A stretch of 64,000 nucleotides of DNA from Chloroflexi bacterium CFX6 (GCA_030263595.1 SZPG01000005.1:1-64000); one strand, 5' to 3'. Shown: positions 35,499 to 43,624, counted from the first letter of the stretch. A program made the numbers and translations. Notes: generated by a model from the sequence alone, not told the origin.

Positions 35499-37346
35499 TC
35501 ATTTCTCGATCTCGTAGGGCCAGGTCAAACCGAGTTCGGCGATGGCGTTCAGGTAATAATTTTTCAGTTGGTCCAACACGGTCGGGTTATCGTCAACGAC
35601 GTTGTTCAATTGATCGGGGTCCTCGTTCAGGTTGTAGAGTTCCACGCCATTGTACTCGTGTTCGATGTATTGCCAATCCGAGGAAACGACCGAGACCATG
35701 TCGCCTTCGATGGAAAGATGATTCGGGTTGACCCAGGGCGATTCCGCCATTTCAGCGATCGGGTCCGGGAACTTCGAGGCGGAGGCCGGGTCGCGCCACA
35801 ATTCCGCCAGCGAGGGACCGGGGAAGAGGTCCTGTGCCGGTTCGCCGAGCATATCCAGGATGGTGGCGGGAATGGCGGCGTTGGAGATGGGGGTGTCAAC
35901 CCGCACATTCTGCGGCACGGATTTGGGATACCAGACGATCATCGGCACGTGGATAACGGGACGATACAGCGAGTTGTGATGTTCCCACAGCCCATGTTCG
36001 CCGAACAGTTCGCCGTGATCGGACGTGATCATCACAATGGTGTTCTCCAGGACGCCTCGTTTTTGCAGTTCGTCCAACAGGATCTGGATCTGCTCGTCGT
36101 TGTAGTAGATGCCGCCGTCGTACGCGTCAATCTCACCCTGAACCTGCTCCGGGGTCTTCGGGTTGTAGATATCGGCTGTGGTCCAGTCCGTGTTCACCAG
36201 CCCGCCGGGGTTCTCGAACTCGGAGAAGCGGGCGCGTTCGGGCGAGATGTACGGCGCGTGGACGTCGTAATAGTTGATGAAGGCAAAGAACGGTCTTTCG
36301 TTGTCCTGGTCAATCCAATCCAACGCGGAGCGGTTGACGCTGGGCGCCCAGCGGCGGTCAATGGAGAACTCCATGCCGAAGACCTTGTGCAGGGCATAGT
36401 ATTCCAAAAAACGCCCATAGAACGAACTGACCGTCAATTGGGGAAGGGTCTGGTAATAATCCTCGAAATGAATGAAGCCGCGCGCAAAGCCCCAGCGTTT
36501 TGTGACGGTTTCGAAGTTCCCATTGAAGGCGCCGGTGCGGTAGCCGCGCGCCGCGAGCGCCTCGGCGATGGTGGGATAGGTGTCGTCGAGGTGCCTGCCC
36601 CCGTCCGCCTTGTGTTCGTAGGGCCAGCGACCGGTGAAGAGGGAGGCGTGAGCGGTCAACGTCCAGGAGGAGGTGGCGTAGGCGTTTTCGAACATGACGC
36701 CTTCGCCGGCGATGCGGACAAGGTTGGGATCGGTCACCCGGTCGTACCCGTGAAGCGACATGTGGTCCGCGCGCAGGGTGTCAATGACGATCAACAATAC
36801 GTTCGGGCTGGACTCCTTCGCCTGCGGCAGATCACGCGACGCGATCCGTTCGCTTGCCCAGTAACCGCCCTGGATGACGATCAGCAGGGCAAGTGTGAGG
36901 GCGCCAAATCCTTTTGCGCTTCTTCCTGCAAAGGGAACGAACCTTTTCCCGCGCTCGTACAGCGACAACGACAACTGATAACCAATGCCCGCCGCGAGGA
37001 TCACGAACGCCGCAGGGGATAATCTGCCGGAGAGACAGGTCCCCACCCACGAAAATACCAGCAGGAAGGAGAAGGCGAACAGCGACAACCGCTTCGCCCA
37101 CATCTGCGGGAGGAACTGCGCGAAGAGAGCCAGAAAAACGCCGACGACGAAGAACAACAGGAGATCGAAGATCGGCGCGACCCACAACACCTCCCAGCCG
37201 GAGCCGAGATAAGTGATCTGCCCCTTCAACAGTTCGAAGCGCGAAAAGACGAAAAGCAAAACTCCTTCCACCAGCCCGGTCAGCAAGCCGAACCAGGTGG
37301 AGTAAAGAAGAATTTCCAGCGCGATCTGTTTATCGAATTTTTTCAT
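35499..37346 (-). CDS. Membrane-anchored sulfatase-fold protein lacking the formylglycine motif
   Basis: A 615-residue protein with about five N-terminal membrane helices (to residue 160) and an external alkaline-phosphatase-superfamily domain. Metal-site motifs are NVLLIVIDTLRADHMS (first Asp) and MITSDHGELFGEHG (Asp-His). At the position of the sulfatase C/S-x-P-x-R motif the sequence is SSWTLTAHASLFTGR: Thr replaces Cys/Ser and His replaces Arg, so formylglycine cannot form. Thr is the nucleophile in related phospho-transferases such as LtaS and EptA, so a phosphoryl-group transferase or phosphodiesterase is as likely as a sulfatase. I choose the ATG at 37346 (AGGAA 6 nt upstream) over one two codons earlier. 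Confidence 0.83.
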   Translation of the reverse strand: MKKFDKQIALEILLYSTWFGLLTGLVEGVLLFVFSRFELLKGQITYLGSGWEVLWVAPIFDLLLFFVVGVFLALFAQFLPQMWAKRLSLFAFSFLLVFSWVGTCLSGRLSPAAFVILAAGIGYQLSLSLYERGKRFVPFAGRSAKGFGALTLALLIVIQGGYWASERIASRDLPQAKESSPNVLLIVIDTLRADHMSLHGYDRVTDPNLVRIAGEGVMFENAYATSSWTLTAHASLFTGRWPYEHKADGGRHLDDTYPTIAEALAARGYRTGAFNGNFETVTKRWGFARGFIHFEDYYQTLPQLTVSSFYGRFLEYYALHKVFGMEFSIDRRWAPSVNRSALDWIDQDNERPFFAFINYYDVHAPYISPERARFSEFENPGGLVNTDWTTADIYNPKTPEQVQGEIDAYDGGIYYNDEQIQILLDELQKRGVLENTIVMITSDHGELFGEHGLWEHHNSLYRPVIHVPMIVWYPKSVPQNVRVDTPISNAAIPATILDMLGEPAQDLFPGPSLAELWRDPASASKFPDPIAEMAESPWVNPNHLSIEGDMVSVVSSDWQYIEHEYNGVELYNLNEDPDQLNNVVDDNPTVLDQLKNYYLNAIAELGLTWPYEIEK

Positions 37347-37384
37347 CGCCATTTCCTGTTAACTGATGTTATGCAATGATTCCC

Positions 37385-37456
37385 GTAACGCGAGACTGCG
37401 TAGCGTCTCGCTTTTCAGGCGTTTCCTGGGCAGGAGCGACATGAATGTCGCGTTAC
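37385..37456. repeat. 72-bp inverted-repeat element
   Basis: Ends GTAACGCGA (37385-37393) and TCGCGTTAC (37448-37456) are perfect inverted repeats. Inside, GCGAGAC...GTCTCGC and GCGACAT-GA-ATGTCGC can form two further hairpins. It fills the gap between the 37462 gene and the sulfatase-fold gene. The core GCGTAGCGTCTCGC recalls the sequence style of the other repeats in this locus, but I see no second copy of this exact element in the window. Confidence 0.7.
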
Positions 37457-37461
37457 CGATT

Positions 37462-38076
37462 CTAGATATACCCCAGCCCGCTCAACCGATCGCGCAGGAT
37501 CTGTTGCTCGTCCTCGGTAAGACCGGAAGCGTCGTTCAACTCCATGCCCTCCACCCACGATTTTCCTTCCGTGGCGGAGGGAAGCGGATACCCAGCCAGT
37601 TGTGCGAGCGTCGGGGCAATATCGGAGGCGGAGCCGTTACGTTCGCCGCTGATCGGGTTGTTCGCGGAGACCAGCACGAAGCATCCCCTCCCCAATATCG
37701 TAATGATCGTGTCGTCGCTGAGTTCCTGGAGAACTTCACCCAGGTCGTTGTCGAGGCGAAGGTAATCGTCCGCGGACCAGTTATCGGCGGGGTAGGAGGC
37801 GGCGGTGTATTGGAGGTAGTCCCAATCTCCCACCGAAAGTTTTTCGCGCAGGGCGACCGGGTCGGTAATGTCCACGCAGAGTTTGTCCGCCTGCTGAAAA
37901 TATTCCGTCAGCGTCAGCGTATGATTCTCCTGCCGTGCCAGCACGTCCCACTCGCCGGAACCGTCCAACTCGCCGAAGCATCCCATGTCCATCAGGCGGC
38001 GCAGGTTTTCGAGGCGTTCGTCGTCGAACAGCGTTTCGCGCTCGGCGCCCGGGAAATTCAAGACCAGAACGTTCAT
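37462..38076 (-). CDS. Short degenerate alkaline-phosphatase-fold protein (predicted pseudoenzyme)
   Basis: A 204-residue protein whose order of segments follows its neighbour at 38073 but without catalytic residues. VLVLNFPGAERE stands where active members have VIxGLDG; ENLRRLMDMGCFGEL matches the 'pNLxxLxxxG' helix. LRLDNDLGEVLQEL is followed by DDTIITILGRGCFVL where SDHG is expected; SDIAPTLAQLAGYPLPSATEGKSW is the typical C-terminal block of the family. The nucleophile Thr region is gone. It starts inside the stop codon of the 38073 gene (ATGA), so the two proteins are made together; a regulatory or structural partner role is inferred. The C-terminus resembles the 'LRxLGYI' end of type I phosphodiesterases. 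Confidence 0.7.
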   Translation of the reverse strand: MNVLVLNFPGAERETLFDDERLENLRRLMDMGCFGELDGSGEWDVLARQENHTLTLTEYFQQADKLCVDITDPVALREKLSVGDWDYLQYTAASYPADNWSADDYLRLDNDLGEVLQELSDDTIITILGRGCFVLVSANNPISGERNGSASDIAPTLAQLAGYPLPSATEGKSWVEGMELNDASGLTEDEQQILRDRLSGLGYI

Positions 38077-39914
38077 GACAACAAATCGCTCCCTTCCATC
38101 TCGGCGTTCTTCGACGCGCCAAATACATTCAAGATCGTCGGCGCAAGGTCAACGAGACTCGGCGAGTCCGCGCGGAACTTCCGGTTTATGAACAACACGC
38201 CCGGAACCAGCGCGGGATCAATGACGTGATCGCCGCCCCAGCGTTTGTGGTTGTCCGCGAACAAACCCTGCGGCACTCCGCCCAGCGGCGTATCCCACGA
38301 GACGCGATAGCCTTCGGAAAAATTGACGAGCAGGTCGGGCGCTTCGCTCAGATACGCGCCGCTATACACCTGCTCGCGTCGGGACACGCTTCGGACTGCC
38401 ACAGCGCCCCGCTCCTGATCCACCAGCCCGGTCAATCCGTTGACGATCCCCGCGCGCGTCGCCTCCGCCTCCGCTTCGTTCAGGATGCCGTTGGCTTCGC
38501 GTCCCTTGAGGTTGAGGAAAATGGGACCCAATCCCATCGCAAAGGCTTTGGTCTTGTCCCAATCCACGTTCTCGAAGAAGTCGCCGCCGTCGCCGGGCTT
38601 TGCGCCGGATCTCAAAGCAAGGAATCCGTTTTCGTACAGCCACGTGTTCAGGTTCAAACCGCGCTGGAACGAGTTCATGCCGTGGTCGCTCAAAACAATA
38701 AAGAGCGTATCGTCGTCCACGTACTTCATCGCCTCGCCGACGACTACATCACATTCGCGATAGTGTTCCTCAATCGCGTTCGCAAATTCCGCGTTGTAAC
38801 CGTGATGACGATTGGATGGATGATCCGGCTCGCGGAAGCGCCAGAACATGTGCGCCAGCCGGTCGGGCGTATCGTACAGGCAGAAGAAATATCCGCGTTC
38901 GAGCCTGCCCAGTTCGAATTCCATCATGCGGCGGCGTTCGCGCATCACGAGGCGGCACTGGTCGAGATACGCCGCTTCGTCGAAACGGTTCAGGTTCAAA
39001 CCGTCGTGATCCTCCGCCATGCCAGCCGTGTAATACCGCCCGATCTTCATCGCCAGTTCGTGGGCATATTCCTTCGGGTGACTGATCGGAAACAGCGGCT
39101 CCTCGGCCTCGAAGTTCACCGGCGAGGCGTACAACTCGAACTCCGGCTCGATCTGCCGCAGGTTGAATCGCACGATCCCTGAAACGGACTGCATCATCCC
39201 GACCTTGAACCGCACCTTCAGCCACTTGCTCCACTTGCCCAACTGCACTTCGAGTTTATCCGGCTGTCCCTGCGACGTGATGACGATCTTGTTTTCCTCT
39301 TTGACGATCTGGATGCCGATGTCGAATTTGTGATCGGACTTCGTCTTCGGGTCACGCGGACCGATGACCTGCGTCGCGACCCGGTCCTTCTCCACGCTGA
39401 CGGCGATCACCTTCTCGCTCTGGTCGGCGTGCAAACCCTTGCGCGTGGAATAAAACGTGGGCGTGCCAAAGCCTCCGCGCAGGTCGGGGACTCCGACGCC
39501 CGAAAGCATCCGTCCCTTGACCGGATCCGGCGGGTAAGCGCACGGCACGCGCAGGATCGTGGACGGCACATCCCTCGCGGACAACAAATCCCAGAACGGT
39601 GCCCCGCGCCGCATGTTCACCACCTTCGGCAGTACAAAGGCGTTCTTCTGCTCGTATTTGCTGAGCGCCATGACCGGCAGGTAGGTCTTCGGGTCGCGGT
39701 TCAGGAAATCGTAGATGCCGTGACCGCCGGGATTCGTCCCGGTCGAGAACGTGGACCACGCCACCGGCGTCTGCGCGGAGTACGTGGTGCCGAGGCGCGC
39801 ATAACCGCCCTGCTCCCGCACTTTTTGCAGGTTCGGCAGTTCGCCGCGCGCCATCATCGCCTCCGCGATCTTCGGCTCGAACCCGTCCAATCCGATGACT
39901 ATGACCTTTTTCAT
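38073..39914 (-). CDS. Alkaline-phosphatase-superfamily protein (type I phosphodiesterase/nucleotide pyrophosphatase-like)
   Basis: A 613-residue protein. It has the first metal site VIVIGLDGFEP, the nucleophile region YSAQTPVAWSTFSTGTNPGGHGIYDFLNR (quoted in part: AQTPVAWSTF, with Thr), RPTPDRLAHMFWR-like metal ligands near residue 345 (YDTPDRLAHMFWRF) and FIVLSDHGMNSFQRG near 410. The 'AHM' and 'SDHG' motifs match type I phosphodiesterases. No signal peptide is visible, so it is probably cytoplasmic. It could hydrolyse a nucleotide-sugar or another phosphodiester of the pathway; the substrate is not deducible. It is followed by a coupled degenerate homologue. Confidence 0.85.
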   Translation of the reverse strand: MKKVIVIGLDGFEPKIAEAMMARGELPNLQKVREQGGYARLGTTYSAQTPVAWSTFSTGTNPGGHGIYDFLNRDPKTYLPVMALSKYEQKNAFVLPKVVNMRRGAPFWDLLSARDVPSTILRVPCAYPPDPVKGRMLSGVGVPDLRGGFGTPTFYSTRKGLHADQSEKVIAVSVEKDRVATQVIGPRDPKTKSDHKFDIGIQIVKEENKIVITSQGQPDKLEVQLGKWSKWLKVRFKVGMMQSVSGIVRFNLRQIEPEFELYASPVNFEAEEPLFPISHPKEYAHELAMKIGRYYTAGMAEDHDGLNLNRFDEAAYLDQCRLVMRERRRMMEFELGRLERGYFFCLYDTPDRLAHMFWRFREPDHPSNRHHGYNAEFANAIEEHYRECDVVVGEAMKYVDDDTLFIVLSDHGMNSFQRGLNLNTWLYENGFLALRSGAKPGDGGDFFENVDWDKTKAFAMGLGPIFLNLKGREANGILNEAEAEATRAGIVNGLTGLVDQERGAVAVRSVSRREQVYSGAYLSEAPDLLVNFSEGYRVSWDTPLGGVPQGLFADNHKRWGGDHVIDPALVPGVLFINRKFRADSPSLVDLAPTILNVFGASKNAEMEGSDLLS

Positions 39915-39929
39915 TGACATGAAATCAGT

Positions 39930-40172
39930 CTATTTATCCTGCTCTTCTTCGACGGGGTCTTCCATGTCCATCTCCGGCGGGACTTCATCGGGTAGACCGC
40001 GTATCCTGCGATAAAGAGTCTTGAAGAACTTTACGATGAGACGCCAGAACAATAAAAAGAAACCGGCAATCGCCGCCAGGATGGACGCCAGCGGCATGAG
40101 CGTTTCCGGTCCCAGGTACTCCGGCGGGCGAAGCGGTCCCACCAGGCTGAACAAAACAAACAACATATTCAT
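39930..40172 (-). CDS. Small single-span membrane protein, unknown function
   Basis: An 80-residue protein with a hydrophobic N-terminus (MNMLFVLFSLVGPL) and a main helix about 28-47, followed by a basic stretch (KFFKTLYRRIRG) and an acidic tail (DEVPPEMDMEDPVEEEQ). AAAGGAAAAG stands about 5 nt before the ATG, which supports a real gene despite its size. It lies 15 nt before the alkaline-phosphatase-fold gene and directly after a very unusual C-free leader. No family is recognised. Confidence 0.65.
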   Translation of the reverse strand: MNMLFVLFSLVGPLRPPEYLGPETLMPLASILAAIAGFFLLFWRLIVKFFKTLYRRIRGLPDEVPPEMDMEDPVEEEQDK

Positions 40173-40173
40173 G

Positions 40174-40306
40174 ATCTTTTCCTTTCTCTATTTATCTCTT
40201 TCTACTTTCTACTTTCCACTCACTACTTTCCACTTTCCACTTTCTCCTCCCCACTCTCCACTTTCCACTCCCCACTTTCCACTCTCCACCCCTCACTTCC
40301 TCTCCC
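40174..40306. repeat. 133-nt G-free polypyrimidine-rich tract with degenerate CTTTCCACT repeats
   Basis: The plus strand has no G from 40174 to 40306. Within it, units close to CTTTCCACT or CTCCACT recur about a dozen times. On the transcribed (minus) strand this gives a C-free, G/A-rich leader with several GGGG and GGAG runs between the sulfotransferase and the 80-residue membrane protein. The right end overlaps the last codons of the sulfotransferase. It could form non-B DNA or an RNA G-quadruplex, or simply be an expanded simple-sequence repeat. Confidence 0.85.
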
Positions 40307-40871
40307 GATACAACTCCCTGTTCACCACCCCAGCCATGACGTTCACGTCCATCCCGCCTCCCAAAAACTCGTTGACCTTTTTCAGCGAGTCGAGCGGGTC
40401 GCCGATCATCGTATTGTAATTGACGTACAACACTTCGATGTTCGGCTGTTTTGCGATCCAGGCGTTCACCTGTTTGAGGTGCTCCTGGTAGATCTTCTTC
40501 ATCTTCTCGTCCTCGACTTTGTCGTCCTCCCTGCCCAGGCGTCCGAGCATCTTCTTTTGCGAGGACAGAACCTCCTTCATCGCCCGCTGCATGAAGACAA
40601 CCTTGAAGTTATAGTCGGAGGGCAGGTGCATGATGAGACCGGTCACGATCTTGACCACCTTGCCCTTTGCATCGAGGACCCAGCCGTAGTCGCCCTCCGG
40701 GAGTTGCTTCACGCGCTCGAACTCGTAATAACCGTTCGGGTTGTTGGCGTCGGCTTCGCGCAGGTTGTCGGTCAGGATGGGTTGTCCGCCCGCTTCGAGC
40801 ATTTTCATCATCATGGACGTGCCGGAACGCGGCAGGCCCGAGACGATGATTATGTAATCTTTCTTCTCCAT
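40293..40871 (-). CDS. Sulfotransferase-family P-loop protein
   Basis: A 192-residue protein with the 5'-phosphosulfate-binding loop IIVSGLPRSGTSMMMKML (about residues 7-24). A second conserved strand and helix follow around 90-105 (FKVVFMQRAMKEVLSSQ, the 3'-phosphate-binding region with Arg and Ser). It is short for a sulfotransferase but complete in the core. It may transfer sulfate from PAPS to a sugar of the glycan; some family members have other roles. GGAGAAC is 5 nt before the ATG. The last codons lie in the G-free tract. Confidence 0.75.
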   Translation of the reverse strand: MEKKDYIIIVSGLPRSGTSMMMKMLEAGGQPILTDNLREADANNPNGYYEFERVKQLPEGDYGWVLDAKGKVVKIVTGLIMHLPSDYNFKVVFMQRAMKEVLSSQKKMLGRLGREDDKVEDEKMKKIYQEHLKQVNAWIAKQPNIEVLYVNYNTMIGDPLDSLKKVNEFLGGGMDVNVMAGVVNRELYRERK

Positions 40872-40888
40872 TGGTGTTCTCCAATACT

Positions 40889-41041
40889 GGACGCTAGAGA
40901 GCGTCCGCTACGCGTGAGGTTGCGAGAGAGCGTCCGCTACGCGTGAGGTTGCGAGAGAGCGTCCGCTACGCGTGAGGTTGCAAGAGAGCGTCCGCTACGC
41001 GTGAGGCTGCGAGAGAGCGTCCGCTACGCGTGAACCCAGGA
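40889..41041. repeat. 29-bp x 5 tandem array with leading hairpin (GGACGCT...AGCGTCC)
   Basis: Five units with a period of exactly 29 bp begin GAGAGCGTCC at 40897, 40926, 40955, 40984 and 41013. The first unit is preceded by GGACGCT so that GGACGCT-AGAG-AGCGTCC (40889-40906) forms a perfect hairpin. The array fills the gap between the flavoprotein and sulfotransferase genes, and its right end encodes the flavoprotein's last residues (SRVADALSQPHA) and stop codon. It shares its core with repeats at 42408-42463 and 46158-46379. Confidence 0.92.
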
Positions 41042-42350
41042 TGATCTCCGCCGACTCGCGCGCGTGACGACTGACTGACTCGCCATTCGTCAACGCGGGG
41101 TAGATCTGGGCGGTGGTGGCAAGGAACAGGTTCCCGATGGGCGTCCTGACCTGCGGCATGGAATCCGTTTCGTTCAGTCCATGAAGCGGCTCGACGTAGC
41201 GTTCGCGGTGGATGAGAAAATATTTGATCGAAGACGCGTCGAATTCGGGGAACATGGCTTGCAGGTTTTCGAGCCAGATCTGTTTGATCTCGTCGTCGCT
41301 TTTCTTCTGCCACTCGCTGCCCGGCGCGGTATATTTCGGCAGGTAGACCAGGTGATAGCCGCCGACGTATTTCGGATCAATGTAGGCGGTCGTTTCGATG
41401 ACGCCGGTGAACGGGAAACGATCGTCGGTGATGTTGATGGTCCAGTTGCCGGTCAGGGGACGGGTCAGGACGAGAAGCGGGGCGATGATCCCAAGATATT
41501 CGGTCTTCGTAAGGGACGCCTGATAATTCGGGTCCGCGGCGGGGATCAAACGCTGGAAGATGGGCGCCTGCATCGTGCAGACCACCTTGTCATAATTTAC
41601 CACTTCGCCGCTCGCGAGACGGATGCCCGTTGCTTTGCCGTCTTCGAGGACGATCTCCTTGACGGGGGTTTTGAGAAGCACCTCCCCTCCGTTTGCCAGG
41701 ATCCTTTCGGTCAGGGCTTTGATGAGGGTGATGTAGCCGCCGATCAGATGACCCGCCATCTCCTTTTGATTCGCGCCTTCACGCGTGGACTTCATGCGGA
41801 CGAGGCGCGACCAGATCCACGTGGCGGGGACGTCGTCGAAGCCGCCGTCGAACTTGGCTTTGAGCATCGGTCGCCAGATGTTGTGGAACGTCCCCGGTCC
41901 GCTCCATTTCAACAGCCAGTCCTGCACGCTGACCGATTCGAGGCTTCGCCAGTCCCGGATGAACTGCGCGGCAAGCACGGTGAGACCGAGCCGGAAGCGG
42001 TCAATCCAGCCGAGCGGAGGAAACTTGAGGAACTCGATGATATTGTTCATTGGGTAGATCGCGTTCTTATAGTAAAAACCCGTTTTAGTTTCCTTGAAGC
42101 GCAACTGATCGTGGATGCCCAACTCCCTGCACAGGTCGCTCAGGTGACGGTCGCTGGAGAGGATGGCGTGATAGAAACGATCCACCTGTGTTCCGTCCTC
42201 GAGGTTGATGGGACCCGCCAGCCCGCCCAGCACCGGGGAGGCTTCGTAGATCGTGACGGCGGCTCCCTGTTTCGAGAGGAAGTAGCCGAGGCTGATGCCC
42301 ATGATGCCGCCGCCGATGATTCCTATTTTTTGTTTCGATGTATTTTCCAT
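40995..42350 (-). CDS. FAD-dependent amine-oxidase-like oxidoreductase
   Basis: A 451-residue flavoprotein with an N-terminal dinucleotide-binding motif (IGIIGGGIMGISLGYFLSKQ), then YEASPVLGGLAG and the C-terminal FAD contact PIGNLFLATTAQIYPALTNG. It belongs to the NAD(P)-binding/amine-oxidase group that includes UDP-galactopyranose mutase-like and phytoene-desaturase-like enzymes. Homologues are common in polysaccharide loci, but their substrates are mostly unknown. The protein's final ~12 residues are encoded by the 29-bp tandem repeat, so its natural end has probably been replaced or extended by repeat insertion. Confidence 0.8.
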   Translation of the reverse strand: MENTSKQKIGIIGGGIMGISLGYFLSKQGAAVTIYEASPVLGGLAGPINLEDGTQVDRFYHAILSSDRHLSDLCRELGIHDQLRFKETKTGFYYKNAIYPMNNIIEFLKFPPLGWIDRFRLGLTVLAAQFIRDWRSLESVSVQDWLLKWSGPGTFHNIWRPMLKAKFDGGFDDVPATWIWSRLVRMKSTREGANQKEMAGHLIGGYITLIKALTERILANGGEVLLKTPVKEIVLEDGKATGIRLASGEVVNYDKVVCTMQAPIFQRLIPAADPNYQASLTKTEYLGIIAPLLVLTRPLTGNWTINITDDRFPFTGVIETTAYIDPKYVGGYHLVYLPKYTAPGSEWQKKSDDEIKQIWLENLQAMFPEFDASSIKYFLIHRERYVEPLHGLNETDSMPQVRTPIGNLFLATTAQIYPALTNGESVSRHARESAEIILGSRVADALSQPHA

Positions 42351-42407
42351 GATAGATCCGTTTTCGCTATGTGGTCTCGTAATTCTTTAGAAATACTTTG
42401 GCGAGCA

Positions 42408-42463
42408 GTCGGCGTTCTCTTACGCCGACGGGGACGTTAGAGAACGTCCTCTACGCGCCGGTT
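42408..42463. repeat. Double-hairpin copy of the GGACGYT repeat family
   Basis: Two adjacent perfect hairpins: GTCGGCGT (42408-42415) with ACGCCGAC (42422-42429), then GGACGTT-AGAG-AACGTCC (42432-42449), followed by CTACGCG. The second is the same core as at 40889 and in the 46-kb array. The right half encodes the last codons and the stop of the 2-epimerase gene (RRVEDVL). Confidence 0.88.
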
Positions 42464-43528
42464 AATTGATAAATGAATCGTTCCAAGGATCTCCGCGATC
42501 TTCCTGCCTGCCTTGCCGTCGCCGAAGATGGGAGGCTGCTCTGCGGGAGGCGCGAAGTTCTTCCATTCGCATACGATCTTGTCCACGTCCACGCCAACCA
42601 GCCGATTCCAGCCCGCTTCGACGGTTTCAGTCCATTCGGTTTCGTCGCGCAGGGTGAGGCATGGCTTTTGCATGAAATACGCTTCGCGCTGCACGCCGCC
42701 TGAATCCGTGGCGATGATGCGGGCGTTCTCCTCCAGCACCATCATGTCGAAGTAGCCGACCGGTTCGATCACGCGGACGTTGTCGCCGAAGCGCACGTTC
42801 AGTTTGCCCAACGCGCCGCGCGTGCGCGGGTGGACCGGAAACACCACCGTCTCGCCGACCCGGCTCAAGGCTTTGACGATGTTTGCCAGACGCTGGGGAT
42901 CGTCCGTGTTGGCGGCGCGGTGGACGGTCACAAGCCCGTAGGAACCGGGAGCAAGCCCGAGCGTGGAAAGAACCGTGGACTTTCGCCGCGCGAGAGGTCG
43001 GTTGGCAAGGTTCGCATCCAGCATCACGTCGCCCACCCAGTAGACATCCTGCGTAATGCCCTCGTCCGCGAGGTGTTTGACGGCGGTCTGGCTGACGCAG
43101 AAGAAGGCGGAGGACAGACGGTCGGCGACGAGGCGGTTGATCTCTTCGGGCATGCGGCGGTCGAAACTGCGCTCGCCCGCTTCGATGTGGACCGTGGGGA
43201 TGTGCAGTTTGCTCGCCGCCAGCGCGCCCGCCAATGTAGAGTTGGTGTCGCCGCGCACGATGACGCAATCGGGTTTTTCTTTGAGGAGAAGTTCCTCGAA
43301 ACGGATGAGGATCTCGGCGGTCTGACTCGCGTGGGAACCGGAACCGACCTCGAGGTTGTAATCGGGCGCAGGGATGCCGAGTTCGTCGAAGAAGGTCTGC
43401 GACATGAGGTAGTCGTAGTGCTGACCGGTGTGGACGAGGATCTCGTGATGGTTCTTGCGAAGGGCGCGGCTGACCGGGGTGGCTTGAATGAATTCGGGCC
43501 GCGCGCCGACGACGGAGATGAATTTCAT
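42437..43528 (-). CDS. wecB: UDP-N-acetylglucosamine 2-epimerase (non-hydrolysing)
   Basis: A 363-residue GT-B-fold epimerase. It starts with the diagnostic MKFISVVGARPEFIQATPV. It also has VHTGQHYDYLMSQTFFDELG, VIVRGDTNSTLAGALAA, the conserved HIEAGERSFDRRMPEEINR and ATDSGGVQREAYFM. It interconverts UDP-GlcNAc-type and UDP-ManNAc-type sugars at C2. In this locus it may act on UDP-GlcNAc (WecB) or on the diacetamido-glucuronate made by the WbpB/D/E-like trio (WbpI role). The two cannot be told apart by eye. The last residues (about RRVEDVL) come from a repeat element. Confidence 0.9.
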   Translation of the reverse strand: MKFISVVGARPEFIQATPVSRALRKNHHEILVHTGQHYDYLMSQTFFDELGIPAPDYNLEVGSGSHASQTAEILIRFEELLLKEKPDCVIVRGDTNSTLAGALAASKLHIPTVHIEAGERSFDRRMPEEINRLVADRLSSAFFCVSQTAVKHLADEGITQDVYWVGDVMLDANLANRPLARRKSTVLSTLGLAPGSYGLVTVHRAANTDDPQRLANIVKALSRVGETVVFPVHPRTRGALGKLNVRFGDNVRVIEPVGYFDMMVLEENARIIATDSGGVQREAYFMQKPCLTLRDETEWTETVEAGWNRLVGVDVDKIVCEWKNFAPPAEQPPIFGDGKAGRKIAEILGTIHLSINRRVEDVL

Positions 43529-43551
43529 TGATAATTCCTGTGTTATTTTTC

Positions 43552-43623
43552 ATGTCACCTTGAGCGGTAGCGAAGGGTCTCTACCACCGTGGTCGAGATT
43601 CTTCGCTACGCTCAGAATGACAT
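43552..43623. repeat. 72-bp inverted-repeat element (TGAGCG...CGCTCA type)
   Basis: The ends ATGTCA and TGACAT, with inner arms TGAGCGgTAGCGAAG and CTTCGCTACGCTCA, give a long imperfect stem. It fills the gap between the deoB stop and the 2-epimerase start. Elements of this appearance are dispersed in many bacterial genomes; only one copy is visible here. Confidence 0.75.
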
Positions 43624-43624
43624 G

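Noticed and set aside
40889-41041. Possible CRISPR array (29-bp periodic repeats)
   Set aside because: The 29-bp units are directly adjacent with no spacers, the unit contains its own hairpin core shared with other loci, and no cas gene is present.
43552-43623. Intrinsic terminator after the 2-epimerase/deoB junction
   Set aside because: The long inverted repeat lacks a U-run on either strand and has the structure of a dispersed repeat; deoB and wecB may still be on one transcript.
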